DNA of 64,000 nt, from assembly GCF_003054445.1 (NCBI RefSeq), contig NC_042508.1:310001-374000 (forward strand). Direction: 5' to 3'. Made by a program: the position numbers and the translations under genes. The DNA is from Pichia kudriavzevii. Its lineage: Eukaryota; Ascomycota; Pichiomycetes; Pichiales; Pichiaceae. Positions 30,661 through 41,185 of the stretch are shown here, in pieces (the first letter of the stretch is position 1; every line of letters begins with the position of its first letter). The notes under the pieces were generated by a model that saw only the letters and a list, made by a program, of their open reading frames with translations, did not search any database and was not told the DNA's origin.

Positions 30661-31731
30661 ATGCATTTGAACTTTGACTTACGTGCTAAACCTGGCCAAG
30701 AATGGTTTATTGGTTTGGGAATGGAAGGATCAGCAAATAAAATCGCCGTGGGCATTGTGAAACAACCACTTGGTGACCCATCAAAAAGCGAAAATCGTGC
30801 AGTCATATTAAGTAACGTCAGAGATACATATAATGCTCCACCGGGCCAAGGATTTATGCCTCGTGATGTTGCAAGACATCATCGTAATTGGGTCGTTCGG
30901 ATCGTAAAGCGTGCAATTGAGGAGGCACAAATTGAAATCACAGATATAGACTGTATTTGTTTCACACAAGGTCCGGGTATGGGTGCTCCCTTACAGAGTG
31001 TGGTCATTGCTGCTAGAACATTGAGTATGCTGTGGAAGGTGCCACTGGTTGGTGTTAATCATTGTGTGGGACATATTGAAATGGGAAGGGAAGTTACAGG
31101 TGCTGATAATCCCGTTGTTTTATACGTCAGTGGTGGAAACACACAAGTTATTGCCTACAGTCGACAAAGATACAGAATATTTGGGGAAACCTTAGATATC
31201 GCAGTTGGTAATTGTTTAGATCGATTTGCAAGAGTTTTGAAAATCCCCAATGCACCGTCACCAGGCTACAATATAGAACAGTTGGCTAAGAGAGGGTCAA
31301 AATTTGTAGAGCTACCATACACTGTCAAGGGAATGGATATTAGCATGAGTGGAATTCTAGAGTACATAGAAGAAATTGCTAGACGTGGGACAGAGAAGGT
31401 TGAAGATTTATGTTACTCTCTCCAGGAATGTCTATTTGCCATGCTTGTAGAGATCACCGAACGTGCAATGGCTCATGTGAACTCAAATCAAGCTTTGATA
31501 GTCGGTGGTGTCGGTTGTAATGAAAGGTTACAGGAAATGATGGCAATTATGGCTCGTGACCGTGGAGGCGCTGTATTTGCAACCGATGAACGTTTCTGTA
31601 TTGATAACGGTGTTATGATTGCACAGGCTGGTTTGTTAGAATATAGGATGGGCGGAGCAACATTGGTAGAAGATAGTGTATGTAGTCAAAAGTTTCGGAC
31701 CGATGACGTTTTTGTCAGATGGAGGGAGTAA
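30661..31731 (+). CDS. KAE1: KEOPS complex tRNA t6A transferase Kae1
   Basis: Kae1 is the catalytic subunit of KEOPS, which attaches threonylcarbamoyl to A37 of ANN-decoding tRNAs; KEOPS also affects telomeres and transcription. The 356-residue product shows the family start ([17 protein letters not shown]) and the metal-binding [11 protein letters not shown] with His134 and His138. It also has [11 protein letters not shown], the [12 protein letters not shown] nucleotide-site loop, the [13 protein letters not shown] segment and [13 protein letters not shown] near the C-terminus with the last metal-ligand Asp. No mitochondrial leader is present, which favours Kae1 over its mitochondrial paralog Qri7. 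An ATG at 30661 fits the 12-15 extra residues seen in fungal members. Confidence 0.96.
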   Translation: MHLNFDLRAKPGQEWFIGLGMEGSANKIAVGIVKQPLGDPSKSENRAVILSNVRDTYNAPPGQGFMPRDVARHHRNWVVRIVKRAIEEAQIEITDIDCICFTQGPGMGAPLQSVVIAARTLSMLWKVPLVGVNHCVGHIEMGREVTGADNPVVLYVSGGNTQVIAYSRQRYRIFGETLDIAVGNCLDRFARVLKIPNAPSPGYNIEQLAKRGSKFVELPYTVKGMDISMSGILEYIEEIARRGTEKVEDLCYSLQECLFAMLVEITERAMAHVNSNQALIVGGVGCNERLQEMMAIMARDRGGAVFATDERFCIDNGVMIAQAGLLEYRMGGATLVEDSVCSQKFRTDDVFVRWRE

Positions 31732-31994
31732 GGAATAAACTGGTAAATAGTAGTTTCGTATGCACTCATATAATATTTAATGGCTTATCCATACAATAAA
31801 TTACGATTGATTCAGAATTGCCCAATTGGGGAACTTACATGTCCTCGAATTTGAATTGTCAATTTTGATGTCTTCAAAATTCACGTGTGTGTTTTATAGC
31901 TGTATATAGGAATAGGGAGGTGTCGAAAGTTTGGTTTCTTTTAAGAGTCTGTAGAACAGAAGGGGGTCTAGCGAAGAAGTGATAATTCTGCACT

Positions 31995-33980
31995 ATGGAT
32001 ATTAACAATGATCTGGCCAAGTTGGCGACAACTGCTTCGGTCTTGGTGAATTCTGCTACAGCAAATGCGAACATTAATGATATGTTACAACGGAATCGCA
32101 CATATGCTTCAACATTTGATGCTAGAAAAACAGAAGCAGGCAATCAACCAGGCCTCATTAACTTGCTGGCAATACACGGTGATAATATACGTGTGGCAAA
32201 ATCATTAAAAAGGTCGAATTTCACAGGTGATGGTTCTAAAAAGAAAGACTTTACTGTGCTTACCAACGATATGCTGAAAGATATCCCCGACTCAGAACTT
32301 GAAAATGATAGTCAGCGCAGTGACAATACAGATGAAACTCCTTTTTCCTTATTCCAAGGATTCAGTGCTGTTTTGCCAGAAGTTGATGAAACGATCAAAA
32401 TTATAAAGGAAAATTCAGGGAAAATGATCGAAGGTTCAAAAGGAAATAAAAGAAACGGGAAAGCAACGACTCTAGCATCGTCGAAAAGACACATGATTGA
32501 GAATATAACAATAGATAAGATCAAAATGTGCCAAAATCAAAGAGTCTTATTAGGATATAAATCGGACATCAATTATTATTTGGATTTACTCGAAATTCGA
32601 AAAGGGTTGGGGAAATCAGAAATATCAGAAATAGACGCTAAAATTGACAGGCTATATATGAGAAGAAAAGAACTGTCAGAGAACATTGGTCTCTATGAAA
32701 AACAAGAAATGGAGCTGGAAAATCATTTATTGGAAATAAAAGATAGATTAGATTTTATTAAGGACATAGAAATATCTGAAGAGCCTGTAAGAATAACTAG
32801 AAATGATTTGAACGAAGATGATGAATTTGCTATGAATAGTGATAAAAACAAAACTAACGCTAATAAAGATAAAATTAAAACTAAAACTAAAAACAAAAAC
32901 AAAAACAACTCAAAAATCGAAGAAGAAGAATTTGTGTTACTAGATGAAAAAGAAACTTATTCAAGAAAGACATCAACCACCAGAAGTTTTAAGTCTGGAG
33001 ATTTGATCCACAAGTTTGAAGCTCACCATGATCCTATAAATTGTATTGCTTTTGACGAGCCATATGGAAGGTTGATTACATGCTCGATGGATAATACAGT
33101 AAGATTATGGGACATGGGTAGATACAAATGCATTGGGCTACTTGAAGGTCATTTTGCGTCAGTTGATTGCGTTTCTATTCAAGACGACCTTGCATTCACT
33201 GGTAGTAGAGATGCTACTTTAAAAATGTGGAATTTGAATTATTTCAACAGCAAAAACACAGAAGAAGAGACTCCTCTGATTCACAGTTTTGAAGGCCACG
33301 TTGATACCGTTACCGCTGTAAGCTACAATAATGGTGAACTAGTTTCTGGTTCTGATGATAAGACAATTAGGCAGTGGGATCTATCGACTGGCCACTTATT
33401 GCAAACCATTGATATAATGTGGGCCTCGTCAATGGCTAACTCTACTATTAGTTTTGGTAAGCCAAGTGCTCAAAACAGCTCAGGCGGTAATATAATTAGC
33501 AACCAATCTGCATATCCATATATATCAAGTCTGCAAGTATTTGATGCTGCATTGGCAAGTGGTGGCAATGATGGTGTCGTTAGATTATGGGATTTACGAA
33601 GCGGTGAAGTGATCAGACAATTGATTGGGCATACCGGTGCTATTACCACTTTACAGTTTGATAAACATTTTAATTTGGTTACTGGTTCTGCCGATCGTAG
33701 TGTAAGAGTTTGGGATTTACGTACGGGAGGATTACTAGATTCTTTCAGTTACGAAAGCCCAATAAAAAAGATTGTGTTTGATGATTTCAAGATTGCCAGT
33801 GTGGTTGAGAATCAGCATGGAATTCACATTTACGATAGAAGCGAACAAAGACACTGGAAAGTGGGAGCTGAAGACAGTAGTTTACCTGTTGGCGTAAGTG
33901 ATACCAACGATATTGCTTGCCAGGGTAACTACCTTGTTGAAGGTTCTTCTGATGGTGTTGTAAGAGTGTGGAATGTCTGA
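31995..33980 (+). CDS. MDV1: WD40 mitochondrial fission adaptor Mdv1/Caf4
   Basis: Mdv1 links the outer-membrane receptor Fis1 to the dynamin Dnm1 during mitochondrial division. The 661-residue product has the expected layout. Residues 1-170 are an N-terminal helical region for Fis1 binding, including DMLKDIPDSEL and TPFSLFQGFSAVLPE. Residues 185-265 form a coiled coil (dimerisation). After a Lys/Asn-rich linker (about 285-315), a seven-bladed WD40 propeller occupies about 335-661, with repeats ending VRLWD, LKMWN, IRQWD, VRLWD, VRVWD and VRVWN. The downstream neighbour CCT7 in the same orientation recalls the S. cerevisiae order MDV1-CCT7. S. cerevisiae has a Caf4 paralog; this gene probably represents the unduplicated ancestor. 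Confidence 0.93.
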   Translation: MDINNDLAKLATTASVLVNSATANANINDMLQRNRTYASTFDARKTEAGNQPGLINLLAIHGDNIRVAKSLKRSNFTGDGSKKKDFTVLTNDMLKDIPDSELENDSQRSDNTDETPFSLFQGFSAVLPEVDETIKIIKENSGKMIEGSKGNKRNGKATTLASSKRHMIENITIDKIKMCQNQRVLLGYKSDINYYLDLLEIRKGLGKSEISEIDAKIDRLYMRRKELSENIGLYEKQEMELENHLLEIKDRLDFIKDIEISEEPVRITRNDLNEDDEFAMNSDKNKTNANKDKIKTKTKNKNKNNSKIEEEEFVLLDEKETYSRKTSTTRSFKSGDLIHKFEAHHDPINCIAFDEPYGRLITCSMDNTVRLWDMGRYKCIGLLEGHFASVDCVSIQDDLAFTGSRDATLKMWNLNYFNSKNTEEETPLIHSFEGHVDTVTAVSYNNGELVSGSDDKTIRQWDLSTGHLLQTIDIMWASSMANSTISFGKPSAQNSSGGNIISNQSAYPYISSLQVFDAALASGGNDGVVRLWDLRSGEVIRQLIGHTGAITTLQFDKHFNLVTGSADRSVRVWDLRTGGLLDSFSYESPIKKIVFDDFKIASVVENQHGIHIYDRSEQRHWKVGAEDSSLPVGVSDTNDIACQGNYLVEGSSDGVVRVWNV

Positions 33981-34222
33981 TACAGTAAATATTCTCTTTG
34001 TAATGTATCCTCTGTAAATAGTGTAATGTGTAGGAATTACAATTTTGGAAAAAACTCGTCGGGACGCAAAAAAAAAAAAAAACAAAAAAAATGAGAAATT
34101 GAAATTTTAGTTTTTACCTGGAGACATGGAGATGGCGTTTTCCTTTTGATTATGTCTATTCGGAACTTCTGTGGGATAAAATAAAGGTCAGATCAGGTGC
34201 TAAAGACAAACAGAAACAGAAC

Positions 34223-35875
34223 ATGTCATACAGGCAAACACCAACTATTGTTGTGCTTAAGGAAGGAACCGATGCATCACAAGGCCGTGGACAGATTATA
34301 TCCAACATCAACGCATGTTTGGCAATTCAGGATACATTGAAGACAACTTTAGGTCCATTTGGTAGTGATTTATTATTAGTTGGTGGCGATGGCAAAACAA
34401 CCATTACTAATGACGGTGCAACCATTTTGAAGAAATTAGATGTTGTCCACCCGGCAGCTAAGATTTTAGTTGATATTTCAAGATCCCAAGATTGTGAAAT
34501 TGGGGATGGAACTACGTCTGTTTGCCTGTTGGCAAGTGAAATTCTAAAACATTGTAAACCGTATATTGAAGAGGGTATGAGTAGTAACTCCATTGTTAAG
34601 GGGTTAAGAGATTCTGTTCATTTAGCAGTCCAGAAGATCAAAGAGTTGGAGATCAACTTGGACGAAAAATCAGTTGACGATGAATACGATATGCTAATTA
34701 AATGTGCATTGACCGCAATGAATTCGAAGATTATTCAACAGAATGGGGAATTTTATTCTAAGTTAGTTGTTGACTCGGTTCTTACCTTGGATAGAGATGA
34801 TTTGGATGAAAACCTCATTGGTATAAAGAAACTTCCAGGTGGTGCAATGGAGGAATCGTTATTCATCCAAGGTGTCGCATTCAAGAAGACATTCTCATAT
34901 GCAGGGTTTGAGCAACAGCCGAAGACTTTCCAAAATCCAAAAATTCTGAACTTGAATGTCGAACTAGAATTGAAAGCTGAAAAAGATAATGCAGAAGTAA
35001 GAATCAATAAAGTGGAAGACTACCAAAAGATTGTTGATGCAGAATGGGAAATTATAATGGATAAACTAAACAAGATTGTTGAGAGTGGCTGTAATGTTGT
35101 TTTATCAAAGTTACCGATTGGTGATTTAGCAACCCAATTTTTCGCAGATAGAGGAATCTTTTGTGCTGGAAGAGTGTCAAGTGATGATTTGGAACGTACA
35201 CATAAAGCAGTCGGTGGTTCAATTTTAACAAGTGTCAATGACATCAAACCAGAACACGATTTAGGTACCTGTGAAAAGTTTGAAGAGTTGCAAATTGGTG
35301 GTGAAAGATACAACATTTTCAATGGCTGCCCATTAACAAAAACATGCACACTGATTTTACGTGGTGGTTCAATAAAAATCATTGATGAAATTGAGAGGTC
35401 ATTACATGATGCAATCATGATTGTCAAAAGAGCTTTAAAGAACAAACAAATTGTCGCTGGTGGTGGTGCTATTGAAATGGAATTAAGTAAGTATTTAAGA
35501 GATTATTCACATCAAGTCAAAGGCAAAAAACAATTAATTATTCAAAGTTATGCAAGAGCTTTGGAAATCATCCCTAGGCAATTATGTGAAAATGCAGGCT
35601 TAGATTCTATCGAATTGTTAAACAAGTTACGTAGTTTGCACGCTAATGGTGAAATATATGCAGGTTTAGATCTTGATTCTGATAATGTTGCAAATAACCT
35701 AGAGAAATTTGTCTGGGAACCATCGGTTGTGAAAATCAATGCATTACAAAGTGCAACTGAGGCTGCAATTTTAGTTCTTAGTGTTGATGAGACTATCCAA
35801 AACAAAGACAGTGAACAAGCATCTGCTGCCCCAGTACCTAGGGGAAGAGGTATGCCAATGCCTGCTGGAATGTGA
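34223..35875 (+). CDS. CCT7: Cytosolic chaperonin TRiC/CCT subunit eta
   Basis: Cct7 is one of eight related subunits of the TRiC ring that folds actin, tubulin and WD-repeat proteins with ATP. The 550-residue product begins [31 protein letters not shown], diagnostic for the eta subunit. ATP-site motifs NDGATI (63-68) and GDGTTS (94-99) are intact, and the C-terminal [19 protein letters not shown] segment is present. The end is a Pro/Arg/Gly/Met-rich tail ([12 protein letters not shown]) like those projecting into the chaperonin cavity. It follows MDV1 by 242 bp. Confidence 0.97.
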   Translation: MSYRQTPTIVVLKEGTDASQGRGQIISNINACLAIQDTLKTTLGPFGSDLLLVGGDGKTTITNDGATILKKLDVVHPAAKILVDISRSQDCEIGDGTTSVCLLASEILKHCKPYIEEGMSSNSIVKGLRDSVHLAVQKIKELEINLDEKSVDDEYDMLIKCALTAMNSKIIQQNGEFYSKLVVDSVLTLDRDDLDENLIGIKKLPGGAMEESLFIQGVAFKKTFSYAGFEQQPKTFQNPKILNLNVELELKAEKDNAEVRINKVEDYQKIVDAEWEIIMDKLNKIVESGCNVVLSKLPIGDLATQFFADRGIFCAGRVSSDDLERTHKAVGGSILTSVNDIKPEHDLGTCEKFEELQIGGERYNIFNGCPLTKTCTLILRGGSIKIIDEIERSLHDAIMIVKRALKNKQIVAGGGAIEMELSKYLRDYSHQVKGKKQLIIQSYARALEIIPRQLCENAGLDSIELLNKLRSLHANGEIYAGLDLDSDNVANNLEKFVWEPSVVKINALQSATEAAILVLSVDETIQNKDSEQASAAPVPRGRGMPMPAGM

Positions 35876-36470
35876 GTGAGTTGACGTTTATAAAATTTCT
35901 GTACTTTTTCTAATTACAATAAAACTTCACTCTAGCTATTTGAGCAATTGTTCACTTACTACACCTTTGTAGATGCTAGGCCATGTACCTTAAATAAATA
36001 TCTTGACAATACAAAAGGAACCTTTATAGGGTTTTTATCAAGCGAAACTCAAATATATAATAATATGCTTGAGTAGAAACTTCTAGTGTTTAAAAATTAG
36101 TGAACTGAAAAGTATAATTTCAGGATTATCAAATCTACTACTCTTTGAACTGCTTCCAATATGTATCTATGTGTATGTAGGTAACGTTGTAATACAAGAA
36201 AGAGAAGTAGGTTCTTTAGAGAATTTTTGTCCAAGTAAAATATCAAAGACTTGTATTTGTACGTGATGCTTTTGAGAAGAGACATATGCAAAACAGAATA
36301 CAACGGTAAAAGTCATGTTAACAAGGACATTCCTTTTTTTCTACGACATCCTGTTCTAGCCCTTCTTTATAGCGCCATTATGTTTCCTGTTATTCGTCCA
36401 GAACTAGGTTATGATTGCAAAAAAAGAGTACATAATAAGAAGTAGAAACGAAGAAAATCATTCATCAACT
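35876..36470. other. Convergent 3' regions of CCT7 and GET5
   Basis: A plus-strand frame from the ATG at 36266 to 36445 (59 codons, DIPFFLRHPVLALLYSAIMF) has one hydrophobic segment but no recognisable family and lies in a 3'-3' spacer. TATCTATGTGTATGTAGG (about 36162-36180) holds a GTATGT donor-like string without an evident branch point. No RNA gene was recognised. Confidence 0.45.
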
Positions 36471-37094
36471 TCATACCAGTTTTTTCATAGAAGAGATGAG
36501 CTGGTCTACCTTGGAAACATCCTCTAGATCAGAAAGCAAAACATTTCTGATTTTCTCCCATGATTCATCACTGACTCCCTTTTGAACCTGTTCTACGTGC
36601 TCCACCTCTTCCTCTAACGGCTTAACTTTCGAGACTAGAACATTTAATGCAAGCTTATCACCATCTAAAAAGGTGCTGACAGCATCCGAATCTTGCATTG
36701 TTTTTGCCCGTATCATCAATTTGACATCGGCTAAATCAACAATTCCAATATGCTGGTCCTTTAACGCATTTGCTAGAACATGCTTTAGGTGGTAAAACTT
36801 TGTGTTTGTGGTGATATCTGTGGAAACAGATATATTGAACCTTGGTGGCTTAAGGGACTTAAAAGTCACATTAATAGAAAACTGCATTTCTTCTTCATTG
36901 TTTTCAATAGATTCAGCCTTCGTAGATGTCGCAATGTATGGATGTTTCAACGGAGGAAATGTGAGTGTAGCTGGGATAGAGTTTACCGATTGAATCCTAA
37001 ATCCATTGAGAAAAGCATCTTGCTCCTCTGGAGTAGGTTTGGTAACTTGGAGTAGCTGCACAAACTGGTTAGCAAATTGAACTTCCGTAGACAT
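36471..37094 (-). CDS. GET5: GET pathway ubiquitin-like protein Get5/Mdy2
   Basis: Get5 (Mdy2) works with Get4 and Sgt2 to hand tail-anchored membrane proteins to Get3, and it affects mating. The 207-residue protein has three parts as in S. cerevisiae Mdy2 (212). An N-terminal Get4-binding segment (about 1-60) is followed by a ubiquitin-like fold (about 70-155: MQFSINVTFKSLKPPRFNISVS through ADVKLMIRAKTM to LALNVLVSKV). A C-terminal homodimerisation helix pair comes last (about 172-207: WEKIRNVLLSDLEDV). Its divergent neighbour ERF4/SHR5 is the same as at the S. cerevisiae MDY2 locus, which supports the call. Confidence 0.88.
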   Translation of the reverse strand: MSTEVQFANQFVQLLQVTKPTPEEQDAFLNGFRIQSVNSIPATLTFPPLKHPYIATSTKAESIENNEEEMQFSINVTFKSLKPPRFNISVSTDITTNTKFYHLKHVLANALKDQHIGIVDLADVKLMIRAKTMQDSDAVSTFLDGDKLALNVLVSKVKPLEEEVEHVEQVQKGVSDESWEKIRNVLLSDLEDVSKVDQLISSMKKLV

Positions 37095-37298
37095 GCCTAA
37101 TGTGCTGTTTTTAGAGAGAAATGCTGTAATGTACCCAGGGTTTGAAGCATCTTAAATAGCGATCCCTCATGAATTTAATATTTTCAGCATTATAATTATC
37201 AACAACTTTCAGTAGTGAGCGTTGACCATTCGAAAAAACTTTGAAACTTTGAAGTTTGGAGTATGAACGATATGAATACATTTTGGAGAGGATGAAAT

Positions 37299-37862
37299 AT
37301 GGACGAATTCTACAATTATCATGAATACGCTTGCCCGGAAAATGATAATATAATAATCACACACCATCCTAATCCATATACGTCTGATGGAACACGTGTT
37401 GTTCGAATCCCACTACTACCTGAGCCTTCCTATCCGCAATTCAGCACCCAGTTACCTGGGAATGAGCCTGCAGCAATACCAAGTGATGCTAATCATTTTA
37501 GGGGGATATACACATGGAAAGGGCAACACTTCGGAATGGGGTCGATTTCACCACTATCGAATTACATTACACGAGCTGAATTTGAAAGTATTGTCACTAA
37601 AATCAATAGCCTATTATGGGAGAGGTTTGGGAATACATGGTTCAACTTCTGGTGGGTTATTATCAACATGCTTATGTACGACTTGCCAAGGGGTAGTGTT
37701 CGAATATGGACGTTCCTCACGGGCACTAAAGACAAGCTTGAGAGCTACATCAATGAAGTTAATAAAAGGTTTGATCGAGAAGATAGAAACATAAGGATAG
37801 TTTCACCCGAGAAAAACGGGTTTGTAAGTTTGGACTGGATAATACCTAGCCAAGCTGCTTGA
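37299..37862 (+). CDS. ERF4: Ras palmitoyltransferase subunit Erf4/Shr5
   Basis: Erf4 (Shr5) is the accessory subunit of the Erf2 DHHC acyltransferase at the ER that palmitoylates Ras2. The 187-residue product has a poorly conserved Pro-rich N-terminus (1-85) and an ERF4/GOLGA7-type domain (about 85-187). This includes ITRAEFESIVTKINSLLWE, an aromatic-rich amphipathic helix FNFWWVIINMLM, and the hallmark end RNIRIVSPEKNGFVSLDWIIP, close to the family pattern of a short strand with an SP..(N/T)GF(V/M)SLD motif. No transmembrane helix is evident. It is divergent from GET5 with 204 bp between starts and convergent with the RabGAP gene. Confidence 0.85.
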   Translation: MDEFYNYHEYACPENDNIIITHHPNPYTSDGTRVVRIPLLPEPSYPQFSTQLPGNEPAAIPSDANHFRGIYTWKGQHFGMGSISPLSNYITRAEFESIVTKINSLLWERFGNTWFNFWWVIINMLMYDLPRGSVRIWTFLTGTKDKLESYINEVNKRFDREDRNIRIVSPEKNGFVSLDWIIPSQAA

Positions 37863-37987
37863 ATAAATGCTACTAGATATATATATATAGATATGTATGG
37901 TTTTAAGAAAAGAGAACAAAAAACTGAGTAAATGCCAGTGCTGTTTCAAGGTATTGTATCAAACAACTCAATTTATCATTTTATTTT

Positions 37988-39625
37988 TCATTTTGGAGGA
38001 GGTCCCTTGCTGTATATTTTCTTTATCCTCCTGTTCAACCCAACATTCCATAAGCCAGTACGCATTCTACGTTCTTCCCAAACCCCTGAGATGACACCTC
38101 TTTCTTGCTTGAGTAGCTCCTTTCTCTCTTCATGTGTCATGCCCAATTCCTTTCTTCTGTCAATAAGGTTTGCATGCCTCTGTCGAGATTGCACAACAAA
38201 CTCACGACATCTCCGGATCTCTTCCTGGGTGAAGGTGTTTTGCACATAGGTATCTATAAATAGATTGGTATTAATAACTCTCTTGGGTGTGTTTTGGATT
38301 AGTTGGAATAAATCACTGCCTAATACATCTCTGTTATTTTCCTGTAACCTGGTGGACTTTAGTGTCAAATCTGTATCTGAATGTGTAAATAAAGTTGAGA
38401 TTCCATGTGCACGACAATAGAACTTTCTCAACTCGGGATCGAGCATTTTGAATATCCCCAATGAAACTTGAAATATGGTTTTAGAGTTGTGGTAAAATAT
38501 GATATCCCAGATACGCAATGTTGTCTCGATTGGCAACACGCCGATAAATAAAGACATGAACCAGCTTGTGGTGCAAAAAGTTAGTGTTGGTAAAAAGAAA
38601 AGGTATGAGGTGTCATCGTCAGGGATGTCGCCCAAATCATCATTGTCCATAATGATTTTCCAAACATCGGGCAAATATTGTTTCAAGCATAGCATCAACA
38701 TACCTTGATTAACAGATAGCCCTTCAAGATTTGATTCATGAACACCTGGTAGAAATTTCTCTGTGACAATCACCAACATCCAAAATGTTTCTTCCTCATT
38801 CATAAATAGTAAGAGTAAACCGGCAATAAAATTCAATGATTGGCAATATCCAATAGATGGTTTAAACATACTGAAACATTTTAAAACACGCCTCAATGTA
38901 TCTAGCATTGAAGAGTTTTGCTCTTTAAAATAAACATTGTCGGGGAAAGTTCGATGTAAATCTTTTTCAATTGCTTCAGTATTTTCATTCACCAAATCAG
39001 TGGACTCATTAACCAATGCCTCGTACAGCCCCTTATTGTCTTTCATTTTCTCAACACCCCCCACAAAGGAAAACCACGCCTTCCCTCTCCACTCTGCCGG
39101 TATGCCCTTTCTGACAAACCTTGCCATTTCCTCCGATCTAGCGGGGAAACGTGACGGTACCAAATTGGGTTCATAATACAACCCATTTCTCTCTAAAAAT
39201 TTGATCCACTTGGCCTTTCGACGGATGAGGTATGGACAATATTCGTTCCACCAGTCATTATAGTCTTTTGTTGATATGTATTGGTTGGTCTTTTGGAACC
39301 CGTACCTGTCAGTCGTGGAATTCTTGATTGACTGTTTCATGGCTGATTTTCTAAAGGGGAGCGGAGACTCCTTTATAGACATACCACTGTTTATACGCTC
39401 CTTCAAACTAGCAAAGTCTCTCCGTGATTCCACAATCGATTCTTTCGTCTCATGTTTCGTAATATACGCCGATGCCATATGTGTATGCTCCATTTGTTGA
39501 GTATTTGCAACTTGATTCTCTGTTTCCTCAATGTCTTCCTCATCTGTTGCATTGGTATAATAATCCAAAAACCCATAGGTTGTCCCTGTTGCCGCAGTTG
39601 CTGCCGAAGTAGTCCTCGAATGCAT
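37988..39625 (-). CDS. MSB4: TBC-domain RabGAP Msb3/Msb4
   Basis: Msb3/Gyp3 and Msb4 are GTPase-activating proteins for Sec4 and other Rabs, acting in exocytosis, actin organisation and vacuole traffic. The 545-residue product has the family N-terminal segment DYNDWWNEYCPYLIRRKAKWIKFLE (about 121-145). The TBC domain (about 173-420) carries both catalytic fingers: the Arg in IEKDLHRTFPDN (219-230) and the Gln in SIGYCQSLNF (257-266). The Asp/Glu-rich N-terminus is low complexity. It lies two genes from GET5 and next to ERF4, as MSB4 (YOL112W) does in S. cerevisiae, though the order differs. It may stand for the ancestor of both MSB3 and MSB4. Confidence 0.9.
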   Translation of the reverse strand: MHSRTTSAATAATGTTYGFLDYYTNATDEEDIEETENQVANTQQMEHTHMASAYITKHETKESIVESRRDFASLKERINSGMSIKESPLPFRKSAMKQSIKNSTTDRYGFQKTNQYISTKDYNDWWNEYCPYLIRRKAKWIKFLERNGLYYEPNLVPSRFPARSEEMARFVRKGIPAEWRGKAWFSFVGGVEKMKDNKGLYEALVNESTDLVNENTEAIEKDLHRTFPDNVYFKEQNSSMLDTLRRVLKCFSMFKPSIGYCQSLNFIAGLLLLFMNEEETFWMLVIVTEKFLPGVHESNLEGLSVNQGMLMLCLKQYLPDVWKIIMDNDDLGDIPDDDTSYLFFLPTLTFCTTSWFMSLFIGVLPIETTLRIWDIIFYHNSKTIFQVSLGIFKMLDPELRKFYCRAHGISTLFTHSDTDLTLKSTRLQENNRDVLGSDLFQLIQNTPKRVINTNLFIDTYVQNTFTQEEIRRCREFVVQSRQRHANLIDRRKELGMTHEERKELLKQERGVISGVWEERRMRTGLWNVGLNRRIKKIYSKGPPPK

Positions 39626-39986
39626 CTGCGTAATTGCGGGGATTATCTCCTATAACCGCATTCCAATGAACAAAGTAGACTATGGATCATATCCAATATT
39701 AGAGAATGTATTTTATCATTTCACACTACCTAATTCCCAGAGAAGCAAAATAATGAATAGAGGGATAAAAAAATACTGCATACGGAAAACGAGAGGGCGC
39801 GCTCTGAAAAAGTAGAAAGTGTCAAACTGGACAAGGAGAGAGGGAGAGGGGAGGTTGAATTCTTTTACCTTGATGTATTTTCCATTCCCCCAGTTTCCCC
39901 CCAGTTCCAACCAATTCAATTTGGTTGTTGATGTTGAGCAACAAAGAAGTTATGGTATTTATGTTTTGTACGAGGTGAATAGAAAT
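39626..39986. other. Divergent promoter of the RabGAP and asparaginase-like genes
   Basis: The frame of the hydrolase is open upstream from 39819 but starts only at GTG there; its next in-frame ATG upstream of 39987 is at about 39873. GGGCGCGC at about 39794 and a polypurine run GGAGAGAGGGAGAGGGGAGG (39834-39853) are notable. No other gene was recognised. Confidence 0.5.
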
Positions 39987-40907
39987 ATGAATGGGAAAAG
40001 GATAGTTATTGTGCACTGCGGTGCTGGAGGCAAACTGCCCAGTTCTGTGGAAAGACGGCTTGTGAGAGTGGTAAAGAAAGCTTTTGAAGCTGGTGTAGGA
40101 GATGGTCACAATGATAGATTTGCCAATATTGCAAGAGTGCTTGAAGATTCCCCCCTCACCAATACCGGGTATGGTAGCAACATATGTAGTGATGGTACGG
40201 TGAGATGCGATTCCTCTGTTGTGCAGTGTACTCCGAGAGGCATGAAAATGGGATCAGTAGTGTGTAACTCGTCAAGGTACCCAATGGAAGATGCCCTTAG
40301 TGTGATGAATGAGTCTTTAAGGGTTTCCAAAGAGGGTATTGTCTCCCCCATGGTGAAAGTGGGGGATCTTGTCCCCGATCCACAGTTGGTTTCTAAGCTT
40401 CAACAAAACGTCTATGAGCGTGCCGGGGATACCATTGGTGTGCTCCTATTTGAAGAGGTTGATAAGGAGTGGATAATAACTACAGGTTCATCCAGTGGGG
40501 GGAATATTATGCGAGATTGGAGAAGGATTGGTTCTGCCGGTATTCCTGGAAGTGGGTGTTGGACAGAGACGATGGACTTTGATGAAGGCGGGACAAATGT
40601 CGTGTCCATAATGGTCTCTGGTCAAGGTGAAGAGCTTATTAAGCGTGATTTTGCACGTTACATTAGCAAGAATATGTTGAAATACATCAATAATGAAGGT
40701 ATGTTTGTTTCAGATGCTTTGGAGATGTCACTCAACGATATGGGAAGAGAGACAAGACAGCTACAGTGGGGGGTGGCCGGTCTAGCAGTTATTGATGGCC
40801 GTCCCATTGGATTCTTTAGGGGGAACAGTCGTTCCTTTGTAGTCGGTGGTAGCAATTCAAGGGTAAGATTAGTACAAAACAGTGGATATGGAGAGATTTT
40901 ATTATAG
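39987..40907 (+). CDS. Ntn-hydrolase: taspase/asparaginase-2-like threonine peptidase
   Basis: The 306-residue product (ATG at 39987) opens with RIVIVHCGAGGK, the family-2 asparaginase N-terminus, then NTGYGSNICSDGTVRCDSSVV, close to the taspase-1 substrate-pocket region. The segment AGDTIGVLLFEE contains the expected autoproteolysis site, with nucleophilic Thr at residue 149 after Gly-Asp. TTGSSSGGNIMRDWRRIGSAGIPGSGCW matches the oxyanion/beta-subunit region. The proenzyme would self-cleave into ~16 kDa alpha and beta chains. Plain asparaginase, aspartylglucosaminidase and taspase share this fold; the GYGSN and GSGCW details lean to taspase-like. Substrate unknown. Confidence 0.8.
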   Translation: MNGKRIVIVHCGAGGKLPSSVERRLVRVVKKAFEAGVGDGHNDRFANIARVLEDSPLTNTGYGSNICSDGTVRCDSSVVQCTPRGMKMGSVVCNSSRYPMEDALSVMNESLRVSKEGIVSPMVKVGDLVPDPQLVSKLQQNVYERAGDTIGVLLFEEVDKEWIITTGSSSGGNIMRDWRRIGSAGIPGSGCWTETMDFDEGGTNVVSIMVSGQGEELIKRDFARYISKNMLKYINNEGMFVSDALEMSLNDMGRETRQLQWGVAGLAVIDGRPIGFFRGNSRSFVVGGSNSRVRLVQNSGYGEILL

Positions 40908-41185
40908 TTATAGTTTCTCTCTCATACTTGAAAAAATCGTGAGCCTTCTCTTCTCTCTACTTCTCCCCCTTTTTTTTTTTTTCTCTTTCTCTCTCTCTTT
41001 TCTAAACATGTATTTTTCGCGACCAAATTGGGAAGTCGGTTGATTTACAAGGGGAATTGACGTCAGGCAAAGAGTTGAAAATGGTTTGTAATGGCCATCG
41101 ACAGTGAGAAATTGACATAAATCTCTGAGATTGACAAGTATCAAATTGGAATACCAACTCCAGTTTATCTGGAACTTATTAAGCA

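Noticed and set aside
36266-36445. 59-codon ORF with one hydrophobic segment downstream of CCT7
   Set aside because: It lies between convergent genes, has no family match and no promoter element that I could see.
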